Positions 1 through 8,672 of a stretch of 64,000 nt of DNA are shown one piece after another. The notes beneath the pieces were generated by a model. That model saw only the letters and a list, made by a program, of their open reading frames with translations. It ran no database searches and had not been told where the DNA came from. The DNA comes from Bacteroidota bacterium (GTDB lineage: Bacteria > Bacteroidota > Bacteroidia > M30B66): contig JAIXYK010000031.1 of NCBI GenBank assembly GCA_027490225.1, positions 1 to 64,000 on the forward strand, written 5' to 3'. Within the stretch, counting starts at the first letter, position 1, and each line of letters opens with the position of its first letter. A program made the translations under genes and the position numbers.

Positions 1-215
1 AAAAGCGTGCCGCCGGAGGCATTTTTGCCTTCGGCAGGACTTCCTTTTGTCTTGACACAAAAGGAAGCAAAAAGTCAAGAAGCTTCGAAGAGCTGTCCTT
101 CGGACCACTCGGCAGTTTCCGCCAGAGCCCGCGAGGCATGCGCTTCGGAAAAGCCTTCGTTCAGCTTGCCGAAGCTTCAAACATTTCGGTTGGGCTACGG
201 GGCAATTAGATAAAA
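1..215. repeat. GC-rich intergenic repeat-like segment with nested hairpins
   Basis: This segment is visibly richer in G and C than the flanking DNA and is built of inverted repeats. Bases 12-20 pair with 27-35 (GCCGGAGGC/GCCTTCGGC, one mismatch, loop ATTTTT). Bases 40-50 pair perfectly with 57-67 (CTTCCTTTTGT/ACAAAAGGAAG, 6-base loop). An open reading frame runs across it, but it has no recognisable domain and a composition dictated by the repeats, so I do not call a gene. Inference: a copy of a dispersed intergenic element, possibly a REP-like element, continuing left of the window. Confidence 0.45.
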
Positions 216-255
216 TGTGCATTCAATTTTTTACTGAAGCCTTGAAATTCAAAGC

Positions 256-297
256 AAGAAATTCGATTTTTCTGAATAATCGAATTTCTTTATTTTT
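256..297. terminator. 13-bp stem hairpin followed by a T-rich run
   Basis: Bases 256-268 (AAGAAATTCGATT) are the exact reverse complement of 278-290, with a 9-base loop. On the + strand TATTTTTC follows. This fits an intrinsic terminator for a + strand gene left of the window; it could also stop transcription arriving from glnS on the other strand, 140 bases away. The stem is AT-rich, so strength is uncertain. Confidence 0.45.
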
Positions 298-305
298 CTA
301 AATGT

Positions 306-407
306 CCGCGCAAACGGGCGCAGCGTATACCATGTATAGCGTAGCACGTGGTGCCGCAGAAAAATGAATTTTGTGAAACGCAATGTGAACGCGGCATGCG
401 CCCAAAA
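306..407 (+). repeat. Dispersed GC-rich intergenic repeat, family 1, copy a (diverged)
   Basis: A GC-rich block ending in the box GCGCCCAAAA (398-407) and starting with a CCGCGC-type box. The same end box closes copies at 2153-2220 (inverted), 27215-27358 and 63772-63866. This copy is the most diverged at its left end. It fills the space downstream of glnS. Confidence 0.4.
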
Positions 408-429
408 AAAAAAAGCTTACTTTAAAATC

Positions 430-2085
430 CTATTGTGCCTTTGCCCAATTGTCTTTCAGAGAAACAGTGCGGTTAAATCTCAGTGTTTCGGGAGTCGAAT
501 CTTGGTCTAAACAGAAATATCCTTTTCTAATAAATTGATAAGCAATGCCCGTTTTTGCTTCTGCCAACGCTGGTTCTACATAAGCATTTTCAATTATAGT
601 AAGGCTTTCGGGATTTAGAAAGGATTTAAAATCTCCATCTTCGCGGGCCGGATCTTCTACCTGAAACAAACGGTCGTAAATGTGAATCTCCGCATTTAAA
701 GCATGTGCAGCGCTTACCCAGTGCAAGGTGCCTTTTACGTTAATTCCGCTGGTGTCGTGACCGCTTTTGCTTTCGGGAATGTAATTGGCTTTAATCTTAG
801 TAACGTTTCCATCGGCATCTTTCTCAAAACCAGTGCATTCGATGATGTAAGCACCTTTTAATCGCACTTTTAATCCTGGGCCTAAACGGAAATATTTTTT
901 AGTCGGTTCTTCCATAAAATCGTCGCGCTCTATCCACAAATTGCGGGAAAAAGGAACCATTCTATGTCCACCATTTTCGTCCTCAGGATTGTTTTCTAAA
1001 GGCAGAAATTCTTCCACTAAATCGTAATTTTCTATCTCTAAAGCAATTGGGTCGAGCACAGCCATCATGCGTAAAGCCTTCTTGTTCAGGTCTTCGCGTA
1101 CGCAGAATTCCAGCAAACTTAAGTCAATAATGTTTTCTCTTCGCGCCACGCCCACTTTATCTATAAAATTGCGAATACTTTCGGGCGTGTAACCGCGACG
1201 GCGCATACCGCTCAAGGTTGGCATACGTGGATCGTCCCAGCCGTTTACCAATTTCTCATTCACCAATTGCAGTAATTTTCGCTTGCTCATTACTGTGTAA
1301 TTCAGGTTGAGGCGCGCAAACTCGTATTGTTTACTTGGGAAAATTCCCAATTGTTCGATAAACCAATTGTACAAAGGTTTGTGCAACTCAAATTCGAGCG
1401 AGCACAGGGAATGCGTAATTTTTTCGATGCTATCGCTTTGGCCGTGCGCAAAATCGTACATCGGGTAGATGCACCATTTATTGCCCGTACGGTGGTGATG
1501 CGCGTGCTTAATGCGGTAAATAATCGGGTCGCGGAGCAGCATATTATTCGAAGTCATATCGACCTTTGCACGCAGTACTTTTTCACCATCTTTAAACGCT
1601 CCGGCACGCATGCGGGTAAACAAATCGAGGTTTTCGGCAATGCTGCGACTACGGTATGGACTATCTTTTCCAGGTTCGGTTGGCGTACCTTTTAGCGCAG
1701 CAATTTCTTCGGATGTGCTATCGTCTACATACGCTAAACCTTTATTGATAAGCGTTACAGCAAATTCGTACAACTGCTCGAAATAATCGCTGGCGTAGAA
1801 TTCATTTTTCCAGTTGAAACCCAGCCAGGCAATGTCTTTTTTTATACTTTCAACATATTCAGTGTCTTCTGTAACCGGATTGGTATCATCGAAACGAAGG
1901 TTGGTATCGCCGTTGAATTCCTGCGCCAAACCGAAACTAATGCAAATGGCTTTTGAATGGCCAATATGCAGATAACCATTAGGTTCTGGCGGGAAACGTG
2001 TTAAAACTCGCCCATCATTTTTGCCTTCACTTATGTCGTTGGCAATAATTTCTTCTAAAAAATTCGGTCCTTTTTCGGTACTCAT
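430..2085 (-). CDS. glnS: Glutamine--tRNA ligase
   Basis: Cytoplasmic class I aminoacyl-tRNA synthetase that charges tRNA-Gln with glutamine using ATP. The 551 residues match the bacterial GlnRS length (about 550). The HIGH signature is at residues 40-43, preceded by PPEPNGYL, and the KMSKS-type loop reads VMSKRK at about 265-270. The catalytic Rossmann domain is followed by an anticodon-binding beta-barrel region from about residue 340. A GlnRS in Bacteroidota replaces the GatCAB transamidation route for Gln-tRNA. The gene stands alone on the minus strand, flanked on both sides by GC-rich intergenic repeats (306-407 and 2153-2220). The ATG at 2085 gives the usual short N-terminal extension before FPPEPNG. 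Confidence 0.97.
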   Translation of the reverse strand: MSTEKGPNFLEEIIANDISEGKNDGRVLTRFPPEPNGYLHIGHSKAICISFGLAQEFNGDTNLRFDDTNPVTEDTEYVESIKKDIAWLGFNWKNEFYASDYFEQLYEFAVTLINKGLAYVDDSTSEEIAALKGTPTEPGKDSPYRSRSIAENLDLFTRMRAGAFKDGEKVLRAKVDMTSNNMLLRDPIIYRIKHAHHHRTGNKWCIYPMYDFAHGQSDSIEKITHSLCSLEFELHKPLYNWFIEQLGIFPSKQYEFARLNLNYTVMSKRKLLQLVNEKLVNGWDDPRMPTLSGMRRRGYTPESIRNFIDKVGVARRENIIDLSLLEFCVREDLNKKALRMMAVLDPIALEIENYDLVEEFLPLENNPEDENGGHRMVPFSRNLWIERDDFMEEPTKKYFRLGPGLKVRLKGAYIIECTGFEKDADGNVTKIKANYIPESKSGHDTSGINVKGTLHWVSAAHALNAEIHIYDRLFQVEDPAREDGDFKSFLNPESLTIIENAYVEPALAEAKTGIAYQFIRKGYFCLDQDSTPETLRFNRTVSLKDNWAKAQ

Positions 2086-2152
2086 CGGTAAATAAATTCA
2101 GGGGCGCAATTTAGCAAGCCTAATTAAGAATTTGTGGAGTATTTTAAATTAT

Positions 2153-2220
2153 TTTGGGCGCCTCCCTGCGGGCCACGCTTTCGGCACCACAAGGTGGTTG
2201 CCTCAATCGTTGGCGCGGGC
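2153..2220 (-). repeat. Dispersed GC-rich intergenic repeat, family 1, copy b
   Basis: Read on the minus strand this copy begins GCCCGCGCCAACGATTGAG and ends GGCGCCCAAA. The copy at 27215-27358 begins GCCCGCGCCAGTGATTGGAG and ends GGCGCCCAAAA, so both borders are shared while the interior differs in length and sequence. It lies in the gap between glnS and the ABC transporter ATPase gene. Confidence 0.6.
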
Positions 2221-2246
2221 ATTTGTTTTCATATCAGGCTATGTAT

Positions 2247-2933
2247 TTAAATGGCCGCAGCAATTTTCAAAGCAGCTTCTTCTTTAAACTTTCCAAAAAC
2301 TTCGGCTTCTATTTTATGGAAATCATCTTTTTTAAATGTTCTGGTAAAAACGCCATTTTCGAGAAATAATATTTCATCGCAAACTTTTAATAATGGGTCA
2401 ATTATGTGAGATGAAACTAAAATTGTTTTTCCTTTTTCTTTTAATTGCGCAATAATTATTTCCAAGACCTTATTGGTTTCTAAATCTAACCCATTAAATG
2501 GCTCGTCCAAAATAAATATAGTTCTGTTTTGTTTTAAAATACCCAATAATGCCAGCTTCTTTTTCATGCCTGTGGAGTATTTTTCTATTAATTCATCTAA
2601 GGGCAATTTTAAATATTGCTGCAATATTTCTACATTAAAATCAGCATTTGTTTGCTCAAAAATATCCAGATATTCCCCACCAGTTATGCGGGAATAAAAG
2701 AAGTTAACAGTCTCTAAATAGGCAATTTCTTTATGCGTAATTGCTTTTTCATTCCATGTAATTGTTCCTGTGTTTGGTTTAATTAATCCTCCGAGGGTAT
2801 TAAAAAATGTAGTTTTTCCTGCTCCATTTAACCCTACAATTCCATAAATTTTAGTGGGTAAAAAATTTACGCTAATGTCCTTTAATACTTGCTTTTTAGA
2901 AAAGTTTACACTTAAATTATTGATTTTAATCAT
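2247..2933 (-). CDS. ABC transporter ATP-binding protein
   Basis: Cytoplasmic ATPase subunit of a two-gene ABC transporter, 228 residues. Walker A is GLNGAGKTT at residues 34-42, the signature is the divergent STGMKKK at about 119-125, and Walker B plus D-loop is FILDEPFNGLD. The short length and divergent signature suggest the ABC-2/exporter type rather than an importer. Its first 8 bases overlap the end of the upstream membrane-protein gene, which implies translational coupling and a shared complex. The exported substrate cannot be deduced. No substrate-binding protein is nearby, which fits export. Confidence 0.9.
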   Translation of the reverse strand: MIKINNLSVNFSKKQVLKDISVNFLPTKIYGIVGLNGAGKTTFFNTLGGLIKPNTGTITWNEKAITHKEIAYLETVNFFYSRITGGEYLDIFEQTNADFNVEILQQYLKLPLDELIEKYSTGMKKKLALLGILKQNRTIFILDEPFNGLDLETNKVLEIIIAQLKEKGKTILVSSHIIDPLLKVCDEILFLENGVFTRTFKKDDFHKIEAEVFGKFKEEAALKIAAAI

Positions 2934-3861
2934 TCAAATATTTATTTAGGTTATTGCAAGCTTTACTATAATTTTCAAAAGCCATAAAAAGTGGAATTGG
3001 TAATAAATAAGGAATCAAGCTCATCATTGCTACAATAGACATGGTGCCATTTCCGGCAATTAACTTTTCTCCAGGTTTGTAATTGGCATATTTAAGGCAA
3101 ATGGCCAGGCATAAAATGATAATTTGTAAGGGAATAAATAGCAAATTAATTATCCATAAATCGGGATTAAATGCAGCCTGAATAAATATTATTGGACAAT
3201 ACAAAAGAAACATATATAAAGCATGTCTTTGCATTTTTCTTTTTAAAAAGTCTTTAATACTAATAGCATGTTCGCGCAGTATTGTTAACGATTCTCCCTC
3301 ATCATAAAAAGATATAAATGTCATGGTTATGAGCCAAAGAAAAACCAGGGGCGCAATTCTAAACCAGCTGAATGCTAAGGCCAATAAATACAATATAAGG
3401 AGTGGAAAAAACGATTTTCTTAAACCACTAATTATTTCGAAATTAATGGCTGGAATTATCTTTGAAATACCCGGAAACAAGGTTTTGGGTGCAGGACTTA
3501 TTTTAATTAATGGAATAATAAGCAGCAATAAATAAGTAATTAATAATAAATACCAGTTTTTAGTAAACAATGCCATTGCAATAAATGGCGCGATTAATAG
3601 CGCATATTCAGCGTAAATGGCCAAAAAAGGCTGCTCAATATGCTTGTAAACAAAGTTTTTATCGCTCCTGTTAATTTGTATATACGTGCAAATTAGCAAC
3701 AATACGCTGGGAACGAGCATGGCTAATTTATTGTCAATGAGCGCCACATAAGCGCATTTCATCATTAAAGCTACAGTTCCTATTAAAAACAGCCAGCCAA
3801 ATCCTGCTCCTTTCAGCTCTCTGTTAAATTGCAGGATTCTTATTTTTAGTAGCTTATTCAT
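2926..3861 (-). CDS. ABC exporter membrane subunit (ABC-2-like), predicted
   Basis: Polytopic inner-membrane protein of 311 residues with about eight or nine hydrophobic segments, starting near residue 24 and ending near 295, and a short positively charged N-terminus. I do not recognise a specific family from motifs. Its role as the permease partner is inferred from the 8-base overlap with the ATPase gene downstream and from its hydrophobicity. It is the first gene of the pair. The 595-bp region upstream carries a perfect 20-bp palindrome at 4029-4048 that could be an operator. Confidence 0.75.
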   Translation of the reverse strand: MNKLLKIRILQFNRELKGAGFGWLFLIGTVALMMKCAYVALIDNKLAMLVPSVLLLICTYIQINRSDKNFVYKHIEQPFLAIYAEYALLIAPFIAMALFTKNWYLLLITYLLLLIIPLIKISPAPKTLFPGISKIIPAINFEIISGLRKSFFPLLILYLLALAFSWFRIAPLVFLWLITMTFISFYDEGESLTILREHAISIKDFLKRKMQRHALYMFLLYCPIIFIQAAFNPDLWIINLLFIPLQIIILCLAICLKYANYKPGEKLIAGNGTMSIVAMMSLIPYLLPIPLFMAFENYSKACNNLNKYLND

Positions 3862-4028
3862 GCATTTATTTGAGATTCAAATTGCTTTTAACGGTATGTT
3901 TTTGTAAATATTTTAATTGGGGAAAATACGTTTTTTAAATTTGGGTACGCCATGGCTCCCTCCCGAGAACAATTTAAGTATTTTAACAGCCTACTGCAAA
4001 TTATTTTACCAACCATCTAGTTCATAAC

Positions 4029-4048
4029 TAAACGTTTATAAACGTTTA
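4029..4048. promoter_or_regulatory. Perfect 20-bp palindrome, operator-like
   Basis: Two AAACGTTT boxes, each itself palindromic, are separated by AT and flanked by TA...TA, so the whole 20 bases equal their own reverse complement. Box centres are 10 bp apart, one helical turn, which would place two protein subunits on the same DNA face. It lies about 170-190 bp upstream of the ABC permease start. A role as a repressor or activator site is inferred. Confidence 0.5.
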
Positions 4049-4090
4049 ACATACGACTAATAAATTTTAAATGCGTAAATTTATAACGGG

Positions 4091-4290
4091 GTGGGAAATG
4101 TAGTTTTCCCTTTTTTTTAATCTTCAATTAGCCATAGTATTCATTTACCTGTTTTCTTCACATTATTTCTTCATGTTGTGGGAAATGTAGTTTTCCCTTT
4201 TTTTATTTTCAATTAGCCATTGAATTCATTTACCTGCTTGCTTTACATGATTTTTTCATGTTGCGGGAAATGTAGTTTTCTCCTCTTTTA
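4091..4290. repeat. Tandem repeat, about 86-bp unit, with a hairpin in each copy
   Basis: The 18-mer GGGAAATGTAGTTTTCCC occurs at 4093-4110 and 4180-4197 and, with one change, at 4265-4282, giving spacings of 87 and 85. The DNA between copies also matches (CAATTAGCCAT, TTCATTTACCTG, TTTTTTCATGTTG). Each 18-mer can fold into a 6-bp GGGAAA/TTTCCC stem, and the first two are followed by runs of seven or more T, resembling weak terminators pointing right. There are two full units plus a partial third. Confidence 0.8.
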
Positions 4291-4318
4291 AATGAACTTT
4301 AAATTAACTGTAATGCCA

Positions 4319-4425
4319 GCGGCAGCGGTTGAGCGGCATGTTTGAGCTCTTTTAAATTGCCATGGGTCTTAACCCTTGGTAATTTAAAAAGCGAGTAGCG
4401 AAAACGCGACCGAATGGGGCCGCCC
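4319..4425 (+). repeat. Dispersed GC-rich intergenic repeat, family 2, copy A
   Basis: It begins GCGGCAGCGGTTGAGCGG, then TGTTTGAGCTCTTTT, has an imperfect hairpin in the middle (roughly AAATTGCCATGGGT against ACCCTTGGTAATTT), then AAAAAGCGAG..GCGAAAACGC and ends GCCGCCC. The reverse complement of 30631-30815 has the same boxes in the same order with a longer centre. The two copies are in opposite orientation about 26 kb apart. Confidence 0.75.
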
Positions 4426-4456
4426 AATAATTAATTTTTTAAATTTTAAGAGATGT

Positions 4457-6469
4457 TTATTTTGTGTTTTTTTCTACAAAATACATCTTCACTTTGCCTT
4501 TTCCCTTGGCTTCTATTTCGCCTCTGTAATTGCACAGATAGTTGTCTTTTACCAATGCATAGGTGGTTTCAGAAATGTTTACTTTTCCAATTTCACCGCT
4601 GCTTTCCATGCGAGATGCTGTGTTTACTGTATCGCCCCAAATATCGTAAGCAAACTTTTTTATGCCTACAATTCCAGCTACAACAGGTCCAGTATGCACA
4701 CCAATTCTTATTTCAAAATAGGGGAGACCTTTCGCAATTTTTAAGGCTTTTCCGGCTTCAATAAATGCAACAATATCGAGTGCTGCATTCACTACATCTT
4801 GCGCATGGGTCATATTTGGTGTTGGTAAGCCGCCAGCAGCCATGTAAGCATCGCCAATTGTTTTTATTTTCTCGATACCGTATTTACTCATTATCCGGTC
4901 GAATTCAGAAAAACATTCGTGAATATCATGTACTAAATCCTTCGGACTTAGCAGCTCTGCCATGGCAGTAAAACCTTTGAAATCGGTAAATATTACTGTT
5001 ACTTCTTCAACTAATTGCGCCTCTGCAGCCCCTTTTTGTTTCAGCTCTTCTGCTACTTCCTCGGGCAAAATATTTAATAATAAGTCGTCAGATTTTTTCT
5101 TTTCTTCTTTTAATTGAAAGGTTCGTTCTTCTACTTTTATTTCTAATTCTGCTTTTTGGTTTTCGAGGATTTGTTTCTTCTCTTGTTCTTGTTGAATTGT
5201 TTTTTCTGACAATGCCTTTACCTGAACTAATTGTTTACTTAAATCTTTGTTCAAATTAGAAAAGCTCCATGCCTGATAAATGGACATAGATAATGGAATG
5301 CTCATAATTGATAAAGCTAATCCAAACACAAATAGTTGTCCCATCAATGTATTGCTGTCTATATTTATTCCGCCAATGATACCTATTACTAAAATGAAAA
5401 AAGAAAATAAAATAGAAAAAAGAATTCCAGCACCAATTATCCAGGCTCCTTTTTGTTTTCTATACAATGAAATAATAATTCTTATAAGACCATGTAAAAG
5501 CGACCCTACTGTTAATATAAAAAAGGTAAACTCGACCTCGGGAATTTCAAGAATTAAAATAATATAGTTAATCAATGTTAATCCAAATAATGTGATTAAC
5601 CAGATTTTAGTTTTCTCAAAGAAAATATAATGAATAAATGCAGTGAAGAATATACTTATTGCAGGAATCAAATACAATAATACTTCACTCATTGTACTCA
5701 ATTTTCTTGGGTCATTTGATATATAGGAATAAAAGAATATACCTAAAATGGTAGCCAAGCCAAACATAAACAAACTAAAAAATAAGTTTGATATAATGCT
5801 TCTGTAATAAAGAAAAAAGAAAAGGTGAATAATTCCTAAAGTAAGAAAAATAACACCAATAAAATTAATGATAAAAGTAAATCCAATATTATTTGAATTT
5901 TTATTTTCAATTAAATCATCTGAATTGCCTATTTTTAATTCAAATGCAATATAATTTTCTTCATCGTCATCTTTAAATTCCAATACTTTAATAGCAAATA
6001 CATGTATTCCTGTATCTCTTAAGAAAAATACCTCAGGCACATTTTTGGGATTATAATATTCAGAATTTTCTTTCCCTTTAATTTCTCCGTATTTTTTGAG
6101 TATTTTCCCATCTAAATATATTTCACTGGCTCCATCAAAATCAAAAGCTAAGGCCAATGCTTTGTCAACTAAAGTGCTATCGTTTCTAAATTTGAATCTA
6201 AACCAACCAGCACCTTCATATTTAGCTTTTTTTAAATCATTAAATTTATTATTAAAATCTAACGTAGGTAATTTACTGTCATCATAATTTAATTGTGATA
6301 AATCTTCCTTGCTTTTGTTAGCGAATTTCCAGTTTTCTTCTACATAAAATATTAAACTGTCTTTGGTTAAATTTACTATTTGCGCATTTCCACAAAAAGC
6401 ACAAATAATAAATGTAATTAGTAAGAAATATTTTAATTGTATTTTCAAGTTACCTTTTTTATTAATCAT
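4457..6469 (-). CDS. Membrane-anchored class III adenylate cyclase
   Basis: Predicted to make cAMP from ATP at the inner face of the membrane. Of 670 residues, 1-29 are a signal peptide ending at GNAQ. About 30-195 form an extracytoplasmic domain resembling a sugar-binding-like beta sandwich. About 200-400 hold seven or so hydrophobic segments of the 7TMR-DISM kind. A Gln/Lys/Glu-rich coiled coil covers about 405-465. The catalytic domain runs from about 487 to 665. Metal ligands are D496 (FTDFKGFT) and D540 (KTIGDAYM). K536 and D609 (YDIWGD) are the residues that select adenine over guanine, and N616 and R620 complete the active site. The start follows the upstream stop codon without a gap. 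The stimulus sensed outside is unknown. Confidence 0.88.
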   Translation of the reverse strand: MINKKGNLKIQLKYFLLITFIICAFCGNAQIVNLTKDSLIFYVEENWKFANKSKEDLSQLNYDDSKLPTLDFNNKFNDLKKAKYEGAGWFRFKFRNDSTLVDKALALAFDFDGASEIYLDGKILKKYGEIKGKENSEYYNPKNVPEVFFLRDTGIHVFAIKVLEFKDDDEENYIAFELKIGNSDDLIENKNSNNIGFTFIINFIGVIFLTLGIIHLFFFLYYRSIISNLFFSLFMFGLATILGIFFYSYISNDPRKLSTMSEVLLYLIPAISIFFTAFIHYIFFEKTKIWLITLFGLTLINYIILILEIPEVEFTFFILTVGSLLHGLIRIIISLYRKQKGAWIIGAGILFSILFSFFILVIGIIGGINIDSNTLMGQLFVFGLALSIMSIPLSMSIYQAWSFSNLNKDLSKQLVQVKALSEKTIQQEQEKKQILENQKAELEIKVEERTFQLKEEKKKSDDLLLNILPEEVAEELKQKGAAEAQLVEEVTVIFTDFKGFTAMAELLSPKDLVHDIHECFSEFDRIMSKYGIEKIKTIGDAYMAAGGLPTPNMTHAQDVVNAALDIVAFIEAGKALKIAKGLPYFEIRIGVHTGPVVAGIVGIKKFAYDIWGDTVNTASRMESSGEIGKVNISETTYALVKDNYLCNYRGEIEAKGKGKVKMYFVEKNTK

Positions 6470-8641
6470 TTAAACCCTAATCCCAATTATCAGAATATCA
6501 TCTACTTGTTCGTGGTTTCCTCTGAATTTTAAGTGAAAATCGTACAGGTAATTTCTTTGTTCATTCATTGAAAGATGTTGTATCGAAACGAGCAATTCTT
6601 TGAATTTCTTTTTGGTTAATTTCTTGTTTTCAGGTCCTCCAAATTGATCTGAATATCCATCTGTAAAAAGATAAAATGTATCTCCTTTTTTGGTATCTAA
6701 ATAATTGGTTTTGAAAGGGCGTAAATTGTCTATTTTGCCAATTGGCTGTTTATCTCCTTTGATTTCAGTTAGTTTTCCATCACTTATTATGAACAATGGA
6801 TTATTGGCTCCAGCCCATTGTAATTTACCAGTTTTAGTATTTAACGCGCACAAAGAAGCATCCATTCCATCTTGCACATTTTCATTTTCGTCTTTACTAA
6901 AATCACTAACTACGAGTTTAGCCACTCTGTCTAATATCAAACCTGGTTCAATAATATTACTTTCTTTTACTGTTCTGTTTAAGGCGTTGCTGCATACAAC
7001 ACTCACCATGGCACCGGGAACGCCATGTCCTGTGCAATCGCAGGCAGCTATTAAAACCAAGCCTTCTTCTTGGGCCGCATTTTCCATCCAGTAAAAATCA
7101 CCTGCAACAATATCTTTAGGAATATACAAAACAAAAGAATCTTCCAGGTGCTTTTCTACCACTTTTAATGGAGGCAATATTGTAGCTTGAATTCTTTTTG
7201 CATATTCTATTGAAGAGAGAATTTCTTTATTTTGAAATTCTACGATATTTCTTTGTTTTTCAACTTCTGTTTTTTGATTACTAACACTGATTAAAAGTTC
7301 ATCGCTTATTTTTTTTCCCTTTTTAATTTTATTTCTCTGGTTAAAAAATACTCCTGTAAAAATTAATACCAAACTCAAACCTGCAATTAGTCCATTGCGA
7401 ATAAATTTCTGGTTTTGTATTTCTTTTTTTGCAATCAAATCTTTTTTATCCTGCTCTGCTTTTAGTATTAGTGCTTTATTATCAAATTCAAATTGAATTT
7501 CGGTTTGCATTAACTTAGTTTTACTTTCTTCATTAAACATTGTATCCATAGCTGCTTTATGGAATTTAAAGTGCATAAAAGCATCATTACAATTACCTTT
7601 TAATAAGTCAAGCTCAGAAAGATAGCCATGGGCATCTGATATTTTTTCCCAGTTTTTTAGTTCTGTGGCAATTTTTAACCCTTTGTTAAAGTAGTAGTCG
7701 GCATTTTTTAGATCGCGTGAGTTTAAGTAGCTGCTTCCTATGATATTGTAACAAGAGCTTTTTAAATCTTCTAAACCTAATTTTTCTGCAATTTCAATTG
7801 CCCTTGATGCGTATTTAATCGCTACGTTATAATCGTTTATTTGATTATAATATTCTGCAATATTTCCGCATACCATTGCGATGCCATCCAAATCATTTAA
7901 CTGCTCATAAATTTTTAATGATTTATTTAAATAATATATTGTCTGGTCCGATTTATTTTGTGCTTTATAAATCATGGCCAAATTATTTAAGTCACCCGCA
8001 ATTCCTGCCTTGTCGTTTACAGAATCACGAAGACTTATCGCTTCATAAGTTATTCTAATACTTTCTTGATATTTTTTCTGAATTTCATAAATATTAGAAA
8101 TGTTGGCTAGAGTTGGGGCCTCTTCATTCTTATTTCCAATTTCTTTTAATATTTTTATTGCCTTATAATATGATTCCAATGCTTTGGGAAAATTGCCTTG
8201 CATGTAATATATATTTCCAATATTATTGAAGGCGTCTACTTTTCCAATTTTGTAATAAGATTTTCCATAGGCATCAGCAGATAATTCGAAATATCTTTTC
8301 GATTTTTCATAATCTGCTTCATAATAATACAGTACACCCAAAGAATTGTATGCATCTCCAATTCCTGAGATATGGTTATGTTTAGCTGAAAGTTCAAGGC
8401 TTTTTAAAGCATATTTTCTAACATTTTGAGGATTAATAGCCCAATTTTCTTTCGAAAGTAAATACCATAATGTTGCTTCGGTAGTATCTAATTGTTTGTT
8501 GTTTTGATTTTTATTTAAGTCCTTTTTTTTCTGAATTGACTCGATTTTCTTTTCGAGCGCAACAACATTCTCATTTATTTGAGAAAATAATAAAGATGGT
8601 ATTAAAATACTGGCTATTAAAATGAGTATAATAAATTTCAT
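6470..8641 (-). CDS. TPR-transmembrane-SpoIIE family PP2C phosphatase
   Basis: Predicted serine/threonine phosphatase controlled by protein-protein contacts. The 723 residues comprise a signal peptide (1-20, ending LLFSQ), a run of TPR-type helical repeats (about 55-345), one transmembrane segment (about 405-425, IAGLSLVLIFTGVFF), a short coiled coil, and a C-terminal SpoIIE domain (about 480-723). Phosphatase metal-site motifs are visible: VAGDFYW, DCTGHGVPGAMVS and FTDGYSDQFGG. The TPR part is outside the cytoplasm if the signal peptide is used. SpoIIE phosphatases typically act on anti-anti-sigma (STAS) partners, but none is encoded here. Its stop codon directly abuts the cyclase ATG (TAAATG), so the two are probably made together. 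Confidence 0.88.
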   Translation of the reverse strand: MKFIILILIASILIPSLLFSQINENVVALEKKIESIQKKKDLNKNQNNKQLDTTEATLWYLLSKENWAINPQNVRKYALKSLELSAKHNHISGIGDAYNSLGVLYYYEADYEKSKRYFELSADAYGKSYYKIGKVDAFNNIGNIYYMQGNFPKALESYYKAIKILKEIGNKNEEAPTLANISNIYEIQKKYQESIRITYEAISLRDSVNDKAGIAGDLNNLAMIYKAQNKSDQTIYYLNKSLKIYEQLNDLDGIAMVCGNIAEYYNQINDYNVAIKYASRAIEIAEKLGLEDLKSSCYNIIGSSYLNSRDLKNADYYFNKGLKIATELKNWEKISDAHGYLSELDLLKGNCNDAFMHFKFHKAAMDTMFNEESKTKLMQTEIQFEFDNKALILKAEQDKKDLIAKKEIQNQKFIRNGLIAGLSLVLIFTGVFFNQRNKIKKGKKISDELLISVSNQKTEVEKQRNIVEFQNKEILSSIEYAKRIQATILPPLKVVEKHLEDSFVLYIPKDIVAGDFYWMENAAQEEGLVLIAACDCTGHGVPGAMVSVVCSNALNRTVKESNIIEPGLILDRVAKLVVSDFSKDENENVQDGMDASLCALNTKTGKLQWAGANNPLFIISDGKLTEIKGDKQPIGKIDNLRPFKTNYLDTKKGDTFYLFTDGYSDQFGGPENKKLTKKKFKELLVSIQHLSMNEQRNYLYDFHLKFRGNHEQVDDILIIGIRV

Positions 8642-8672
8642 ATTAAATATTTAATCAAATAATTATTTTTAT

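Larger units (their letters stand above)
3862..4456. other. 595-bp non-coding region with several repeat elements
   Basis: No open reading frame here looks like a gene. From left to right the region holds AT-rich upstream DNA of the ABC pair, a short GC-rich patch around 3948-3975, a perfect 20-bp palindrome (4029-4048), a tandem array with about 86-bp period (4091-4290) and a dispersed GC-rich repeat (4319-4425). It separates the 3' end of the cyclase operon from the 5' end of the ABC pair, so terminators and promoters are both expected in it. Confidence 0.7.

Noticed and set aside
7-213. A 68-codon reading frame at the left edge
   Set aside because: It lies over GC-rich inverted repeats, has no domain or signal peptide, and its composition follows the repeat.
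4091-4290. Tandem repeats considered as a CRISPR array or a replication origin
   Set aside because: The copies are only two to three, the spacers are themselves similar, and no cas, dnaA or DnaA-box cluster is nearby.
6705-7094. A 129-codon plus-strand frame opposite the SpoIIE domain
   Set aside because: The minus-strand gene has clear catalytic motifs; the antisense frame has none.
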